NCBI GenBank assembly: GCA_036489975.1
Contig: DASXES010000075.1
Coordinates: forward strand, 62,001-126,000
Source of the DNA: Roseiarcus sp036489975
Lineage (GTDB): Bacteria; Pseudomonadota; Alphaproteobacteria; Rhizobiales; Beijerinckiaceae
Direction: 5' to 3'
Length of the DNA stretch: 64,000 nt
Part shown: positions 1 through 8,570 of the stretch, one piece after another
How the letters are laid out: every line of letters begins with the position of its first letter
How positions within the stretch are numbered: the first letter of the stretch is position 1
Position numbers and translations under genes: made by a program
The notes under the pieces: generated by a model
What the model saw: only the letters and a program-made list of their open reading frames with translations
What the model was told of the DNA's origin: nothing
Database searches by the model: none

Positions 1-274
1 CGGTCTGCTCCGCCCGCAAACGCAGACCCCAGTAAGCTGTTGAATTTTCTATAGATTCTAGCTTACCTGGGATGACAAGCCGCGTGCGGTTCCAGCTGAA
101 AGAGACGGCCGGACTTCCGCCAAGTGGGCTGTGTCCTCTTGCTTTTCACGACGTCAACTTGCGCTATTGTCGCGTCCGGTCGCGGAAGCGCCCGGCGCTC
201 AAGCTCCATGTCCACCCCCGGCGAAGGCGGGCCCACGATTTTGGCGGAACGAACCCAATTTCGGCCCCGCCAGT
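1..274. other. Left-edge stretch without a recognised gene
   Basis: This 274-base stretch lies beyond the 3' end of holA. The open frames across it are short, arginine/proline-rich and have no family signature. A GC-rich inverted segment around 215-235 could be the remains of a terminator for holA, but it has no clear T-run. I see nothing else here. Confidence 0.5.
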
Positions 275-1306
275 TCACCGCCCCCCGCTCCGCCGAGCCG
301 AGGCCAACGCCCATAGCGCGCGCGTCGCCAAAATCTCGGCGAGCTCCGACTCCAGCCGGACGCGGGCGCTGGCGACCCTGAGCGCAGGCAGGCGCTGAGC
401 GATCGATTCCGTCGTCCAGCGCTCGGCCTGCCTCGCCAGCGCGCGGAGCGCCGATGGCGGCAATCTCACGAACAGAGCCTGGCGCGCGGCCTCGAACGGC
501 CGGCCCTGATCCATCTCGAGCCTCAACCGATAGAGGAGCGTCACCCGCGCGATCAGGCGGATCATGAGGTAGTCCGCGTCCCCCCCGTCGTGGAAGAATC
601 GGGCGAGCGCCGCCTCGACCGCGGGCAATTCCCCAAGCAGCGCCTGGTCCACGACCTCGTCGAGATTGGACGGGGCCGCGTCCGAGACGATCGCCTCGAC
701 GTCCTCGACCGTGACCTGCCCACGCCCATGCGCGTAGAGCATGAGCTTGGCGATCTCGCCGCGCGTCGTTCTGCGGTCGGCGCCGACCAGGTCGACAAGC
801 GCCGCGCGCGCGTCGGGCGCGATCGTCAACCCCGCGGCGCGGGCTTCAGCGTCGACCAGGGATTCGAGCGCCTTCGCATCGTCCGAAAAGCATTCGATCG
901 CCGCGCGCGCGGCCGAGCTTTCGAACGCCGTCCGCAACGCCGCTCCCTTCTTGAGCGGCCCCGCCTTGACGACGATCGTGCAGTCGGCCGGCGGCCGGGC
1001 GAACAGAGGTTCGAGCGCCGGCACAAGATCGCGTCCCTGCGCATCGACCCAGATGGCGCGACTCCCCCCGAACATCGAGATCGCATAAGCCTCATCCGCG
1101 AGCCCGCCCGGATCGCGCGCGACGGCGTCGCCCTCGAGGCGCACGAGCCGCAGCGGATCCAGATCATCGCCGATCCGGCGGCGGAGGATGGCCTTCACCC
1201 GTTCGTGCGCGAGCCCCTCGTCCTGCCCGTGCACGAGATAGAACCCGATCTCCTTCGGCAATCGCTGGATGAAGCCGTCGGCGGCGGCGCTATTCACGAT
1301 GCTCAT
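275..1306 (-). CDS. holA: DNA polymerase III subunit delta
   Basis: The 343-residue product has the usual length for HolA, the clamp-loader subunit that opens the beta sliding clamp. The N-terminal part resembles the family pattern, with the FYLVHGQDEGL segment where HolA begins its degenerate ATPase-like domain. A helical collar-type C-terminus follows. In many alphaproteobacteria lptE sits just upstream of holA; here the upstream neighbour is divergent leuB and no lptE is present. The start is the first ATG after a 138-base gap to leuB. The call is from overall pattern rather than a diagnostic catalytic motif, because the delta subunit has none. Confidence 0.85.
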   Translation of the reverse strand: MSIVNSAAADGFIQRLPKEIGFYLVHGQDEGLAHERVKAILRRRIGDDLDPLRLVRLEGDAVARDPGGLADEAYAISMFGGSRAIWVDAQGRDLVPALEPLFARPPADCTIVVKAGPLKKGAALRTAFESSAARAAIECFSDDAKALESLVDAEARAAGLTIAPDARAALVDLVGADRRTTRGEIAKLMLYAHGRGQVTVEDVEAIVSDAAPSNLDEVVDQALLGELPAVEAALARFFHDGGDADYLMIRLIARVTLLYRLRLEMDQGRPFEAARQALFVRLPPSALRALARQAERWTTESIAQRLPALRVASARVRLESELAEILATRALWALASARRSGGR

Positions 1307-1444
1307 GGCGTCGCTCTATTGCCTGGACAGGCGCGGGCTCGCTCGGCTTCCGCGGTCGGCCGGAGGCCAAGCCGGACTTTCGCGCGATCGGGAAATCGTC
1401 TAGCACACGGGCCCGCTTTCCCCTGACGTGAACGTGACGGACCC

Positions 1445-2554
1445 ATGGCGACTTTCAAGCTCCTGCTTTTTCCTGGCGATGGCATCGGCCCCGAGGTTAT
1501 GGCCGAACTCGAGAAGATTATCGATCGCTTCAACAAGGAGGGCGTCGCCAAATTCGAGGTCGAGAAGGGCCTCGTCGGCGGGTGCGCCTATGACAAGCAC
1601 GGGAAAGCGATCAGCGACGCGGACATGGCGCTCGCCGAAGCCGCCGACGCGGTCTTTCTGGCCGCCGTCGGCGGTCCGAAATGGGACGGCGTCGCTTATG
1701 ACGTCCGGCCCGAGGCGGGGCTTTTGCGCCTGCGCAAGGAGCTCGCCCTTTACGCAAACTTAAGGCCCGCGATCTGCTACCCGGCGCTGGCGGCCGCTTC
1801 ATCGCTGAAGCCCGAGGTCGTCGAAGGGCTCGACATCATGATCGTGCGAGAGCTGACCGGCGGCGTCTATTTCGGCGAACCGAAAGAGATCCGGGACCTC
1901 GGCAACGGCCAGAAGCGTGCGATCGACACTCAGGTCTACGACACCTACGAGATCGAGCGGATCGGGCGCACCGCCTTCGAGCTCGCGCGCAATCGGAGCA
2001 ACAAGGTCACATCGGCGGAGAAGCGCAATGTGATGAAGTCCGGGGTTTTGTGGAACGAGGTCATGAGCGCGTTGCACAAGCGGGAATATCCGGACGTCAA
2101 GCTCGAGCATCAGCTCGCCGACGCGCTCGGCATGCAGCTTGTCCGCTGGCCCAAGCAATTCGACGTGATCGTCACCGACAACCTGTTCGGCGACATGCTG
2201 TCCGACGTCGCGGCGATGCTGACCGGATCGCTCGGCATGCTGCCGTCCGCTTCCCTTGGCGACGTCGATCCGAAGAGCCGGCGACGCAAGGCGCTCTACG
2301 AGCCGGTGCACGGATCGGCGCCCGACATTGCCGGCAAGGGAATCGCCAATCCGATCGCGATGATCGGGTCGTTTGGCATGGCCTTGCGCTATTCGTTCGG
2401 CCTTGGCGAGGCGGCCGACCGGCTCGATTCCGCCATCGCCGCCGTGCTCGCCGCTGGCTTCCGCACCGCCGATATCGGGAGTGAAGGAGAAGCCACGGTG
2501 TCGGCGAGCGAAATGGGCGATGCGATCGTCAGGGAGCTTGCGGGGAACGCCTAA
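1445..2554 (+). CDS. leuB: 3-isopropylmalate dehydrogenase
   Basis: LeuB carries out the third step of leucine biosynthesis, the NAD-dependent oxidative decarboxylation of 3-isopropylmalate in the cytoplasm. The 369-residue length is typical. GDGIGPE at residues 11-17 is the family N-terminal signature, and the metal- and substrate-binding segment NLFGDMLSD is present in the C-terminal half. The ATG follows a purine-rich stretch about 10 bases upstream. The gene stands alone between divergent holA and an M20 amidohydrolase; no leuC or leuD is in the window. Confidence 0.97.
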   Translation: MATFKLLLFPGDGIGPEVMAELEKIIDRFNKEGVAKFEVEKGLVGGCAYDKHGKAISDADMALAEAADAVFLAAVGGPKWDGVAYDVRPEAGLLRLRKELALYANLRPAICYPALAAASSLKPEVVEGLDIMIVRELTGGVYFGEPKEIRDLGNGQKRAIDTQVYDTYEIERIGRTAFELARNRSNKVTSAEKRNVMKSGVLWNEVMSALHKREYPDVKLEHQLADALGMQLVRWPKQFDVIVTDNLFGDMLSDVAAMLTGSLGMLPSASLGDVDPKSRRRKALYEPVHGSAPDIAGKGIANPIAMIGSFGMALRYSFGLGEAADRLDSAIAAVLAAGFRTADIGSEGEATVSASEMGDAIVRELAGNA

Positions 2555-2633
2555 TACACGTTCCAAATGAGCGCGACGCATCGCGCTTCGATCCGCACAA
2601 CGGCGCGGGCGCGCATTCGCGCTTCGGCGATCA

Positions 2634-2661
2634 AGTCGATGATCGCTTGCGATCATCGACT
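2634..2661. repeat. Perfect 28-base palindrome between leuB and the M20 gene
   Basis: Bases 2634-2646 (AGTCGATGATCGC) are repeated as an exact inverted copy at 2649-2661, with only TT between. It lies about 80 bases after the leuB stop and 93 bases before the next start. There is no T-run behind it, so it is not a standard intrinsic terminator. It could be an operator, a cruciform or an mRNA-end stabiliser. Confidence 0.7.
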
Positions 2662-2753
2662 CCTGGTATAAGCGGTGAGCATCGCACGCCATCATTGACA
2701 GCGCCTGCCCGGCGCGGCCAACCTGTCGGCTTCCTTGCAGGAGCCCGCTCCCC

Positions 2754-3920
2754 ATGCCGATCCGATCCGCCATCAACGATCTCATTCCCGACGTTCAGGC
2801 CTGGCGCCGCGAAATCCATCAGAATCCGGGGCTCCTGTACGACGTCGAGGACACCGCTCAGTTTGTCGCCGACCGGCTTCGCGCCTTCGGCTGCGACGAG
2901 GTCAAAACCTCGATCGGCCGCACGGGCGTGGTCGGCGTGATCCGCGGCGCCAAGGGAGCGAGTTCGCGCACCATCGGGCTCCGGGCGGACATGGACGCGC
3001 TGCCAATCGAAGAGGAGACCAACCTCCCCTATCGCTCCAAGATTCCGGGCAAGATGCACGCCTGCGGGCACGACGGGCACACCGCCATGCTGCTTGGCGC
3101 GGCGCAGCGTCTGGCTGACACCCGCGACTTCGCAGGGAACGCGATCGTCATCTTTCAGCCCGCCGAAGAGGGCGGCGCGGGCGCGATGGCCATGATCGAC
3201 GACGGGCTGATGGACAAGTTCGCCATCGAGGAAGTCTACGGCATGCACAACATGCCGTCCCTGCCGGTTGGCTCCTTCAGGCTCAGGAAGGGGCCGCTGA
3301 TGGCGGCGGCCGACGAAATCACGATCACGATCGAAGGCCAGGGCGGGCATGGCGCGATGCCGCATCACGGCGTCGATCCGGTGGTTGTCGGCGCGCAGAT
3401 CGTGGTCGCCTTGCAAACCATCGTTTCGCGCAATGTGGATCCGCTTGATTCCTGCGTCGTCTCGGTCACCCGCTTCGAGGCCGGCACGGCCAGCAACGTC
3501 ATCCCCCAAACGGCCTGGCTCAACGGCACGGTCCGCACACTCAAGGCCGCGACCCGCGACGCGGTCGAAAAGCGAATCCACGAGATCGCCGCCGGCATCG
3601 CCGCAGCGGGCGGCGCGACCGCGCGGGTCGAGTATCGCCGCGGCTATCCGACGACGGTCAACCACGCCAAGCAGACTGACTTCGCCGCCGGGGTCGCGCG
3701 CAAGGTCGCGGGCGAATCCCAGGTCGATCCGAACGCCGAGCCGGTCATGGGCGCGGAGGACTTTTCCTTCATGCTTGAGGCGCGTCCGGGGGCGTTCATT
3801 TTCATCGGGAACGGCGACAGCGCCAAGCTGCATCACCCCTCATACGACTTCAACGACGCCGCCCTGCCCTATGGCATGAGCTACTGGGTGGAGCTGGTCG
3901 AGACCGCGCTCGCGCCCTGA
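2754..3920 (+). CDS. M20 family amidohydrolase (hippurate hydrolase/IAA-amino acid hydrolase type)
   Basis: This is a 388-residue metal-dependent amidohydrolase of the M20D group, which cleaves N-acyl amino acids. Metal-site motifs are visible: RADMDALP at residues 77-84, HACGHDGHT from residue 102, PAEEGGAG in the middle and GAEDFSFM near the C-terminus. The dimerisation insert typical of M20 lies between the last two. There is no signal peptide, so it should be cytoplasmic. The start ATG closely follows an AGGAG-like sequence (CAGGAGCCCG). The exact substrate cannot be read from sequence. Confidence 0.9.
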   Translation: MPIRSAINDLIPDVQAWRREIHQNPGLLYDVEDTAQFVADRLRAFGCDEVKTSIGRTGVVGVIRGAKGASSRTIGLRADMDALPIEEETNLPYRSKIPGKMHACGHDGHTAMLLGAAQRLADTRDFAGNAIVIFQPAEEGGAGAMAMIDDGLMDKFAIEEVYGMHNMPSLPVGSFRLRKGPLMAAADEITITIEGQGGHGAMPHHGVDPVVVGAQIVVALQTIVSRNVDPLDSCVVSVTRFEAGTASNVIPQTAWLNGTVRTLKAATRDAVEKRIHEIAAGIAAAGGATARVEYRRGYPTTVNHAKQTDFAAGVARKVAGESQVDPNAEPVMGAEDFSFMLEARPGAFIFIGNGDSAKLHHPSYDFNDAALPYGMSYWVELVETALAP

Positions 3921-4174
3921 CGCGCTTCTTTCCCTGGGCGGCGCGCCAGTCGTGGCGAGCATGGCCCCTCCCCGTGATGTCCTGCATCTCCTGCGCCGTT
4001 ACGCCGTAGGCAGTCGGATTCGCTTCGCCACTTTTTTAGGCGCCCGCCGCTGGCAGTTTACGTCCGCCCGTCATCGCGAGGCGTCCCGCGGACGGACCCC
4101 GGTTGATCCGCCCGAGGTCCCCGCCTATATGGGTGTCGGCGAGGCCACGTCCTCCCCCCAGTTTGGGCCTAAGT

Positions 4175-4188
4175 CCGGGACGGCCCGG
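4175..4188 (+). promoter_or_regulatory. Possible guanidine-II riboswitch hairpin upstream of the SMR exporter
   Basis: CCGGG-ACGG-CCCGG forms a perfect 5-bp stem capped by an ACGG tetraloop. The ribosome-binding sequence GAGGAGG follows at 4196-4202 and the exporter start is at 4209. Guanidine-II (mini-ykkC) riboswitches consist of two such hairpins with ACGR loops and commonly control SugE/Gdx guanidinium exporters. Only one canonical hairpin is visible here. Upstream, GAGG/CCTC at 4141-4154 could form a second stem, but its loop is CCACGT and not ACGR. The assignment is therefore partial. Confidence 0.4.
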
Positions 4189-4208
4189 CCCTTCCGAGGA
4201 GGGCCGCT

Positions 4209-4529
4209 ATGGCTTGGATCTATCTCATCATCGCCGGAAGTCTCGAAGTCGCGTGGACCTACGCCATGAAGCTGTCGGAGGGCTTCACCCGGCCGTGGCC
4301 CACCGTCATGATGGCGCTCACTATGGCCGCCAGCCTCGGCCTCCTGACCATCGCCGTGCGGACGCTGCCGCTCGGAACCGCTTACGCGGTCTGGACCGGC
4401 ATCGGCGCGGTTGGGGCGTTTGTGGTTGGCATCGTCGCGCTCGGGGAGCAGGCGAGCGTCACGCGGCTCGTCGCGGCGGCCCTGATCGTTTCCGGAATCG
4501 TCATGATGAAGCTGGGCGGCGCCGAATAA
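4209..4529 (+). CDS. sugE: SMR-family guanidinium exporter (Gdx/SugE type)
   Basis: The 106-residue protein has four predicted membrane helices, the standard size for a small multidrug resistance protein that works as a dual-topology dimer. The conserved glutamate of helix 1 is in GSLEVAW. The YAVWTGIGAVG segment in helix 3 is characteristic of the Gdx/SugE branch, which exports guanidinium ion in exchange for protons, rather than the EmrE multidrug branch. A strong Shine-Dalgarno (GAGGAGG) lies 6 bases upstream, next to an ACGG-loop hairpin, which fits guanidine control. Confidence 0.88.
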   Translation: MAWIYLIIAGSLEVAWTYAMKLSEGFTRPWPTVMMALTMAASLGLLTIAVRTLPLGTAYAVWTGIGAVGAFVVGIVALGEQASVTRLVAAALIVSGIVMMKLGGAE

Positions 4530-4548
4530 CGCCGAGCGTCACGCGGCC

Positions 4549-6357
4549 TTATTGCTGCTCGAGTTCCTCGCGCAGGATCTCGAGCCCGAGCCACTCGTCC
4601 TCGGCGCCGGCCAGCGCGTCGCGCAATTCAGCGTAAGCCTTGGTCGTTTCGGCGAAAGCGTCCGGCTCGCGCACCGGGAAGTCGGCGTCGGCGAGCTTCC
4701 TCTCGAGCGCGTCGAGATTGGCGCGGAGCTTTTCGATTCGGCTCGGCAGCGCCTCCAGCGCCCGCTTTTCGTTGAACCCCAGCTTGCGCTTCGGGGCCGC
4801 CCGCTCAACCGTCAGGCGCTTCCCACGCTTCTCCGCCGCCTCGACCGGCGCAGCCAGCGGACCGGCGAGCCCATAGCCGCGCTGAGCGACCATGTCGGAA
4901 TAGCCGCCCGCATATTCGATCCAGCGCCCGTCGCCGTCGCCGACAATCACCGAGGTCGCCACGCGATCGAGAAAATCGCGATCGTGGCTGACGAGGAGGA
5001 TCGTTCCGGCATAGTCGCCGAGCAATTCCTGCAGGAGATCGAGCGTCTCGATGTCGAGATCGTTGGTCGGCTCGTCGAGAACGAGCAGATTGGACGGCTT
5101 CGCCAGCGCCCTCGCAAGCATGAGCCGTCCCCGTTCGCCCCCGGACAATTTTCCGATCGGCGTACGGGCCTGCTCGGGCGGGAACAGGAAGTCGCGCATG
5201 TAGCCCTGAACATGGCGCCGCTCGCCATTGATCGTGACATAGTCGCTCCCGCCGCCGGTCAACGCGTCGACAAGCGTCGTCGCCGGCTCGAGCGAAGCGC
5301 GCCCCTGATCGAGCGAGGCCATCGTCACGTTTGCGCCCAGCCGCACCGCGCCGGAATCGGGCGCGAGCGCCCCGGTCAGAAGGTTGATGAGCGTGGTCTT
5401 GCCAGCCCCGTTGGCGCCGACGATTCCGATCCGGTCGCGACGCATGACCCGGAGCGAAAAGTCGCGCACGATTTCGCGATCGCCGTAAGATTTGCTCACC
5501 CGCTCGGCGTCGATCACCAGCACGCCCGAGGCTTTCGTGTCCTGCGCGATCATCGCGGCCGAGCCGGTCGGCCTGAGCGCCTCGCGCCGCTCGCGTCTCA
5601 GATCGGCAAGCTCGCCGACGCGGCGCATGTTGCGCTTGCGCCGCGCGGTCACGCCGTAGCGCATCCAGTGCTCTTCCTCGACGATTTTGCGGTCGAGCTT
5701 GTGGCGCTCGAGCTCCTCCTCCTCGAGCTTTGCGTCGCGCCAGGCCTCGAACGCGCCAAAACCCTGATCGAGGCGGCGGGCGCGGCCCCGGTCGAGCCAG
5801 ATCGTGGCCTTCGTCAGGTCAGCGAGCAGGCGCTTATCGTGGCTGATGACGGCGAGGGCCGAGCGGCTTTCAACGAGGCGCGCCTCCAGCCACTCGATGG
5901 CAATGAGATCGAGGTGATTGGTCGGCTCGTCCAGGAGCAGGATATCCGGTTCCGGGCTCAAGGCCCTGACCAAAGCCGCCCGGCGGGCTTCGCCGCCGGA
6001 AAGGCGCGCGGGATCGGCGTCCGGATCGAGCCCGAGTTCGGCCATCATCGCCCGCGCGGCATAGGGGTCGTCGAATTCGTGAAGCCCGGCCAGCACATAG
6101 TCGAGCGCAGTGTCAAAGCCGGACATGTCCGGCTCCTGCGGCAGATAGGCGAAGCGCGCCGAAGGCTGGACGAAGCGGGTTCCGCGGTCGAACGTAAGCT
6201 CGCCCGCCGCGACGCGAAACAAGGTCGACTTACCCGATCCGTTGCGCCCGACGACGGCGATGCGGTCGCCGGCGGAAATGGACAATTCCGCCCCGTCTAG
6301 AAGCGGCGTGCCGCCGAGCGTCACGACGATGTCTCGCAATTGCAGGAGGGGCGGCAT
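4549..6357 (-). CDS. ABC-F family ATPase (Uup-like)
   Basis: The protein has two ABC ATPase domains in one chain of 602 residues and no membrane segments, which defines the ABC-F group of ribosome-associated ATPases. Walker A motifs are GRNGSGKST (residues 37-45) and GANGAGKTT (314-322). Signature LSGGE motifs follow each, and the Walker B segments read LLLDEPTNHLD and LVLDEPTNDLD. The charged linker between domains matches the P-site tRNA-interaction motif region. A C-terminal coiled-coil-like extension rich in E, R and A resembles that of Uup. It is convergent with the SMR gene and divergent from pgi. Confidence 0.93.
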   Translation of the reverse strand: MPPLLQLRDIVVTLGGTPLLDGAELSISAGDRIAVVGRNGSGKSTLFRVAAGELTFDRGTRFVQPSARFAYLPQEPDMSGFDTALDYVLAGLHEFDDPYAARAMMAELGLDPDADPARLSGGEARRAALVRALSPEPDILLLDEPTNHLDLIAIEWLEARLVESRSALAVISHDKRLLADLTKATIWLDRGRARRLDQGFGAFEAWRDAKLEEEELERHKLDRKIVEEEHWMRYGVTARRKRNMRRVGELADLRRERREALRPTGSAAMIAQDTKASGVLVIDAERVSKSYGDREIVRDFSLRVMRRDRIGIVGANGAGKTTLINLLTGALAPDSGAVRLGANVTMASLDQGRASLEPATTLVDALTGGGSDYVTINGERRHVQGYMRDFLFPPEQARTPIGKLSGGERGRLMLARALAKPSNLLVLDEPTNDLDIETLDLLQELLGDYAGTILLVSHDRDFLDRVATSVIVGDGDGRWIEYAGGYSDMVAQRGYGLAGPLAAPVEAAEKRGKRLTVERAAPKRKLGFNEKRALEALPSRIEKLRANLDALERKLADADFPVREPDAFAETTKAYAELRDALAGAEDEWLGLEILREELEQQ

Positions 6358-6421
6358 ATGAATAGGTTCCGGCGCGGGGGGCGGTCACGCTTAACGGCTG
6401 GCGCGGGAAAGGAAAAGGTCC

Positions 6422-8080
6422 ATGGCGACTGAGGCGACTCTGGCGGCGCTGGCGAAACTGACGAGCTTGCGCGAGGCTACACTCGCGCGGGCGGCGCGAA
6501 ACGATTTCGCCGACGATCCCGGGCGATTCCAGGCGTTCAGCGTCACCCTCGACGATCTCCTGTTCGACTATTCCAAGCAGCGCATCGACGCCGGGGTGCT
6601 CAGCGCGCTTGTCGAGCTCGCCAGGGCGGCCCAGGTCGAAGCCCGGCGCGATGCGATGTTCGCCGGCGTGAAAATCAACGTCACCGAGAACCGCGCCGTC
6701 CTGCACACCGCCCTTCGCAATTTCTCCGGCAAGCCGGTCCTGGTCGACGGCAAGGACGTGATGCCCGAGGTCATCGGCACGCGCGAAAAGATGCTGGGCT
6801 TCGCCGCGGACGTGCGCGAGGGCCGCGTGCGCGGCGCGCTCGGCCAGCCGATGACCGACGTCATCAACATCGGCATCGGCGGCTCCGATCTCGGCCCCGC
6901 CATGGCCACGCGCGCGCTGGCGCCCTTTGCGCCGCCGCAATTGCGCAGCCATTTCGTCTCCAACGTCGATGGGGCGGATATCGGCGACACGCTGCGCGGG
7001 CTCGACCCGTCGCGCACCCTGTTCATTGTCTCGTCGAAGACCTTCACGACGGTGGAGACAATGACCAACGCCGCGACCGCGCGGGCCTGGATCGCGCAAG
7101 GGGTGGGGGAAGCCGCGGTCGGCGACCATTTCGCCGCCGTCTCGACGCAACTCGACAAGGTCGCGCAATTTGGCATCCAGCCGACGCGCGTGTTCGGCTT
7201 CTGGGACTGGGTCGGCGGGCGCTATTCAGTCTGGTCGAGCATCGGGCTGCCGCTGGCGATCGCGATCGGGCCCGACCGCTTCAACGAATTCCTGCGCGGC
7301 GGCTATGAGATCGATGAGCATTTCCGCACCGCGCCGCTCGAGAAAAACATCCCCATCCTGATGGGACTCTTGAGCTGCTGGAACCGCAACATTCTCGGCC
7401 ACGCGACGCATGGCGTGATTCCTTACGACCAGCGGCTCGGGCGCTTTCCCGCCTATCTCCAGCAATTGCAGATGGAGAGCAACGGCAAGCACGTCCAGCT
7501 CGACGGCTCGCCCTGCAATACGGCGACGGGGCCGGTGGTCTGGGGCGAGCCCGGCACCAACGGCCAGCACGCGTTCTTCCAGCTCATCCACCAGGGAACG
7601 GAAATCATTCCGTTAGACCTGCTTGTCGCCGCGACGCCGACCGACGCCGACGGGCATCAGCACGATCTTCTGGTCGCCAACTGCTTCGCGCAAGGCCAGG
7701 CTTTGATGCACGGCCGCACGCCCGCAGAGGCCGAAGCGATCACTCACAAGCAGGGCGCGAGCGAGGCGGAAGCGAAGCGCCTCGCGCCGCACAAGAGCTT
7801 TTCCGGCAGCCGTCCGACGAGCACGTTTCTCTACCGCCATCTCGATCCGCGCATGCTGGGCCGGCTCATCGCGCTTTATGAGCATAAAGTTTTCACCGAG
7901 GGCGCGGTCTGGAACATCGACTCGTTCGACCAGTGGGGCGTGGAACTCGGCAAGGAGCTCGCGCTCAGCCTCGCGCCGATCGTCTCTGATTCAGCCTCGG
8001 CCATTTCAGCCTTGGACTCGTCGACGGCCGGGCTGGTTGCGCATCTGCGCGAGCTGCGCGGCGACCCGGCGAGCGGGTGA
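6422..8080 (+). CDS. pgi: Glucose-6-phosphate isomerase
   Basis: The 552-residue enzyme interconverts glucose 6-phosphate and fructose 6-phosphate in glycolysis and gluconeogenesis. The family signatures are present: NIGIGGSDLGP, the phosphate-binding FIVSSKTFTT segment, FWDWVGGRYSVWSSIGLP, and QWGVELGK near the C-terminus. The length is normal. The ATG start lies 64 bases from the divergent ABC-F start. A tandem-like serine/alanine stretch near the C-terminus is the only unusual part. Confidence 0.97.
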   Translation: MATEATLAALAKLTSLREATLARAARNDFADDPGRFQAFSVTLDDLLFDYSKQRIDAGVLSALVELARAAQVEARRDAMFAGVKINVTENRAVLHTALRNFSGKPVLVDGKDVMPEVIGTREKMLGFAADVREGRVRGALGQPMTDVINIGIGGSDLGPAMATRALAPFAPPQLRSHFVSNVDGADIGDTLRGLDPSRTLFIVSSKTFTTVETMTNAATARAWIAQGVGEAAVGDHFAAVSTQLDKVAQFGIQPTRVFGFWDWVGGRYSVWSSIGLPLAIAIGPDRFNEFLRGGYEIDEHFRTAPLEKNIPILMGLLSCWNRNILGHATHGVIPYDQRLGRFPAYLQQLQMESNGKHVQLDGSPCNTATGPVVWGEPGTNGQHAFFQLIHQGTEIIPLDLLVAATPTDADGHQHDLLVANCFAQGQALMHGRTPAEAEAITHKQGASEAEAKRLAPHKSFSGSRPTSTFLYRHLDPRMLGRLIALYEHKVFTEGAVWNIDSFDQWGVELGKELALSLAPIVSDSASAISALDSSTAGLVAHLRELRGDPASG

Positions 8081-8138
8081 GGGCTGGGTGAGGGCGCGGC
8101 TGCGCTTGCTCGCGGAAACTCCCTCGAAATCTTGGCCG

Positions 8139-8279
8139 CCGTAGAAGACGCTCGACCGTGGCGTCTCGCCCCATCAACGCGCGCAGGCCGTGACGCATGA
8201 CCTCGCTCATTGACGCGTAGGCTCACGACTGGATTTTTCGTTCGACTGCTTCCGCCATGTCATGTGGGAGCGTGGCGCC
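8139..8279 (-). pseudogene. Decayed ParD-family antitoxin fragment
   Basis: Reading the minus strand from 8279, the frame gives TLPHDMAEAVERKIQS, then an in-frame TGA at 8223-8225, then AYASMSEVMRHGLRALMGRD and TVERLLR to about 8139. The two halves together match the ribbon-helix-helix antitoxin pattern (TLP..MAE.VE..I.SG.YAS.SEV.R.GLR.L..RD). The stop replaces the glycine expected between S and A, consistent with a GGA to TGA change. The reading then runs into sequence antisense to the pgi end, and neither the antitoxin C-terminus nor a ParE toxin is present. Bases 8280-8546 extend the same frame without a recognisable domain. The rest of the 8081-8570 gap holds nothing else I can name. Confidence 0.65.
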
Positions 8280-8570
8280 GCTAGCGAAGCCGAACAAATC
8301 CTTGCGGAAATCCAGAAGGTAGGGCAAGCTTGGCCAATGAAGCAACTCGCCCTTCGGCATTGTCGCGACCGTCAGCGCCGGTCCAGGCGCCGGGACGCGG
8401 GCCTCGCAAAAAGGCGAGCGCGAAAATCTGTCGTAACCTATTGATAAGTCTCGTTTCGGACGAGAGAATCCAAGGAAATCCAAGCTTTTCCAACCCTGGA
8501 AAGGGGGCGTGTCGCGGCGAAAAAGCCTCGGTTCAAGCAAACCCAAATGGATCGACCGCCAGCCGCGAGG

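Noticed and set aside
590..1426. Long plus-strand frame antisense to holA
   Set aside because: Arginine-rich and without domains; a shadow of the GC-rich holA gene.
4552..6300. 582-codon plus-strand open frame opposite the ABC-F gene
   Set aside because: The minus-strand product has two complete ABC domains; the plus-strand translation has no signature and is a codon-bias shadow.
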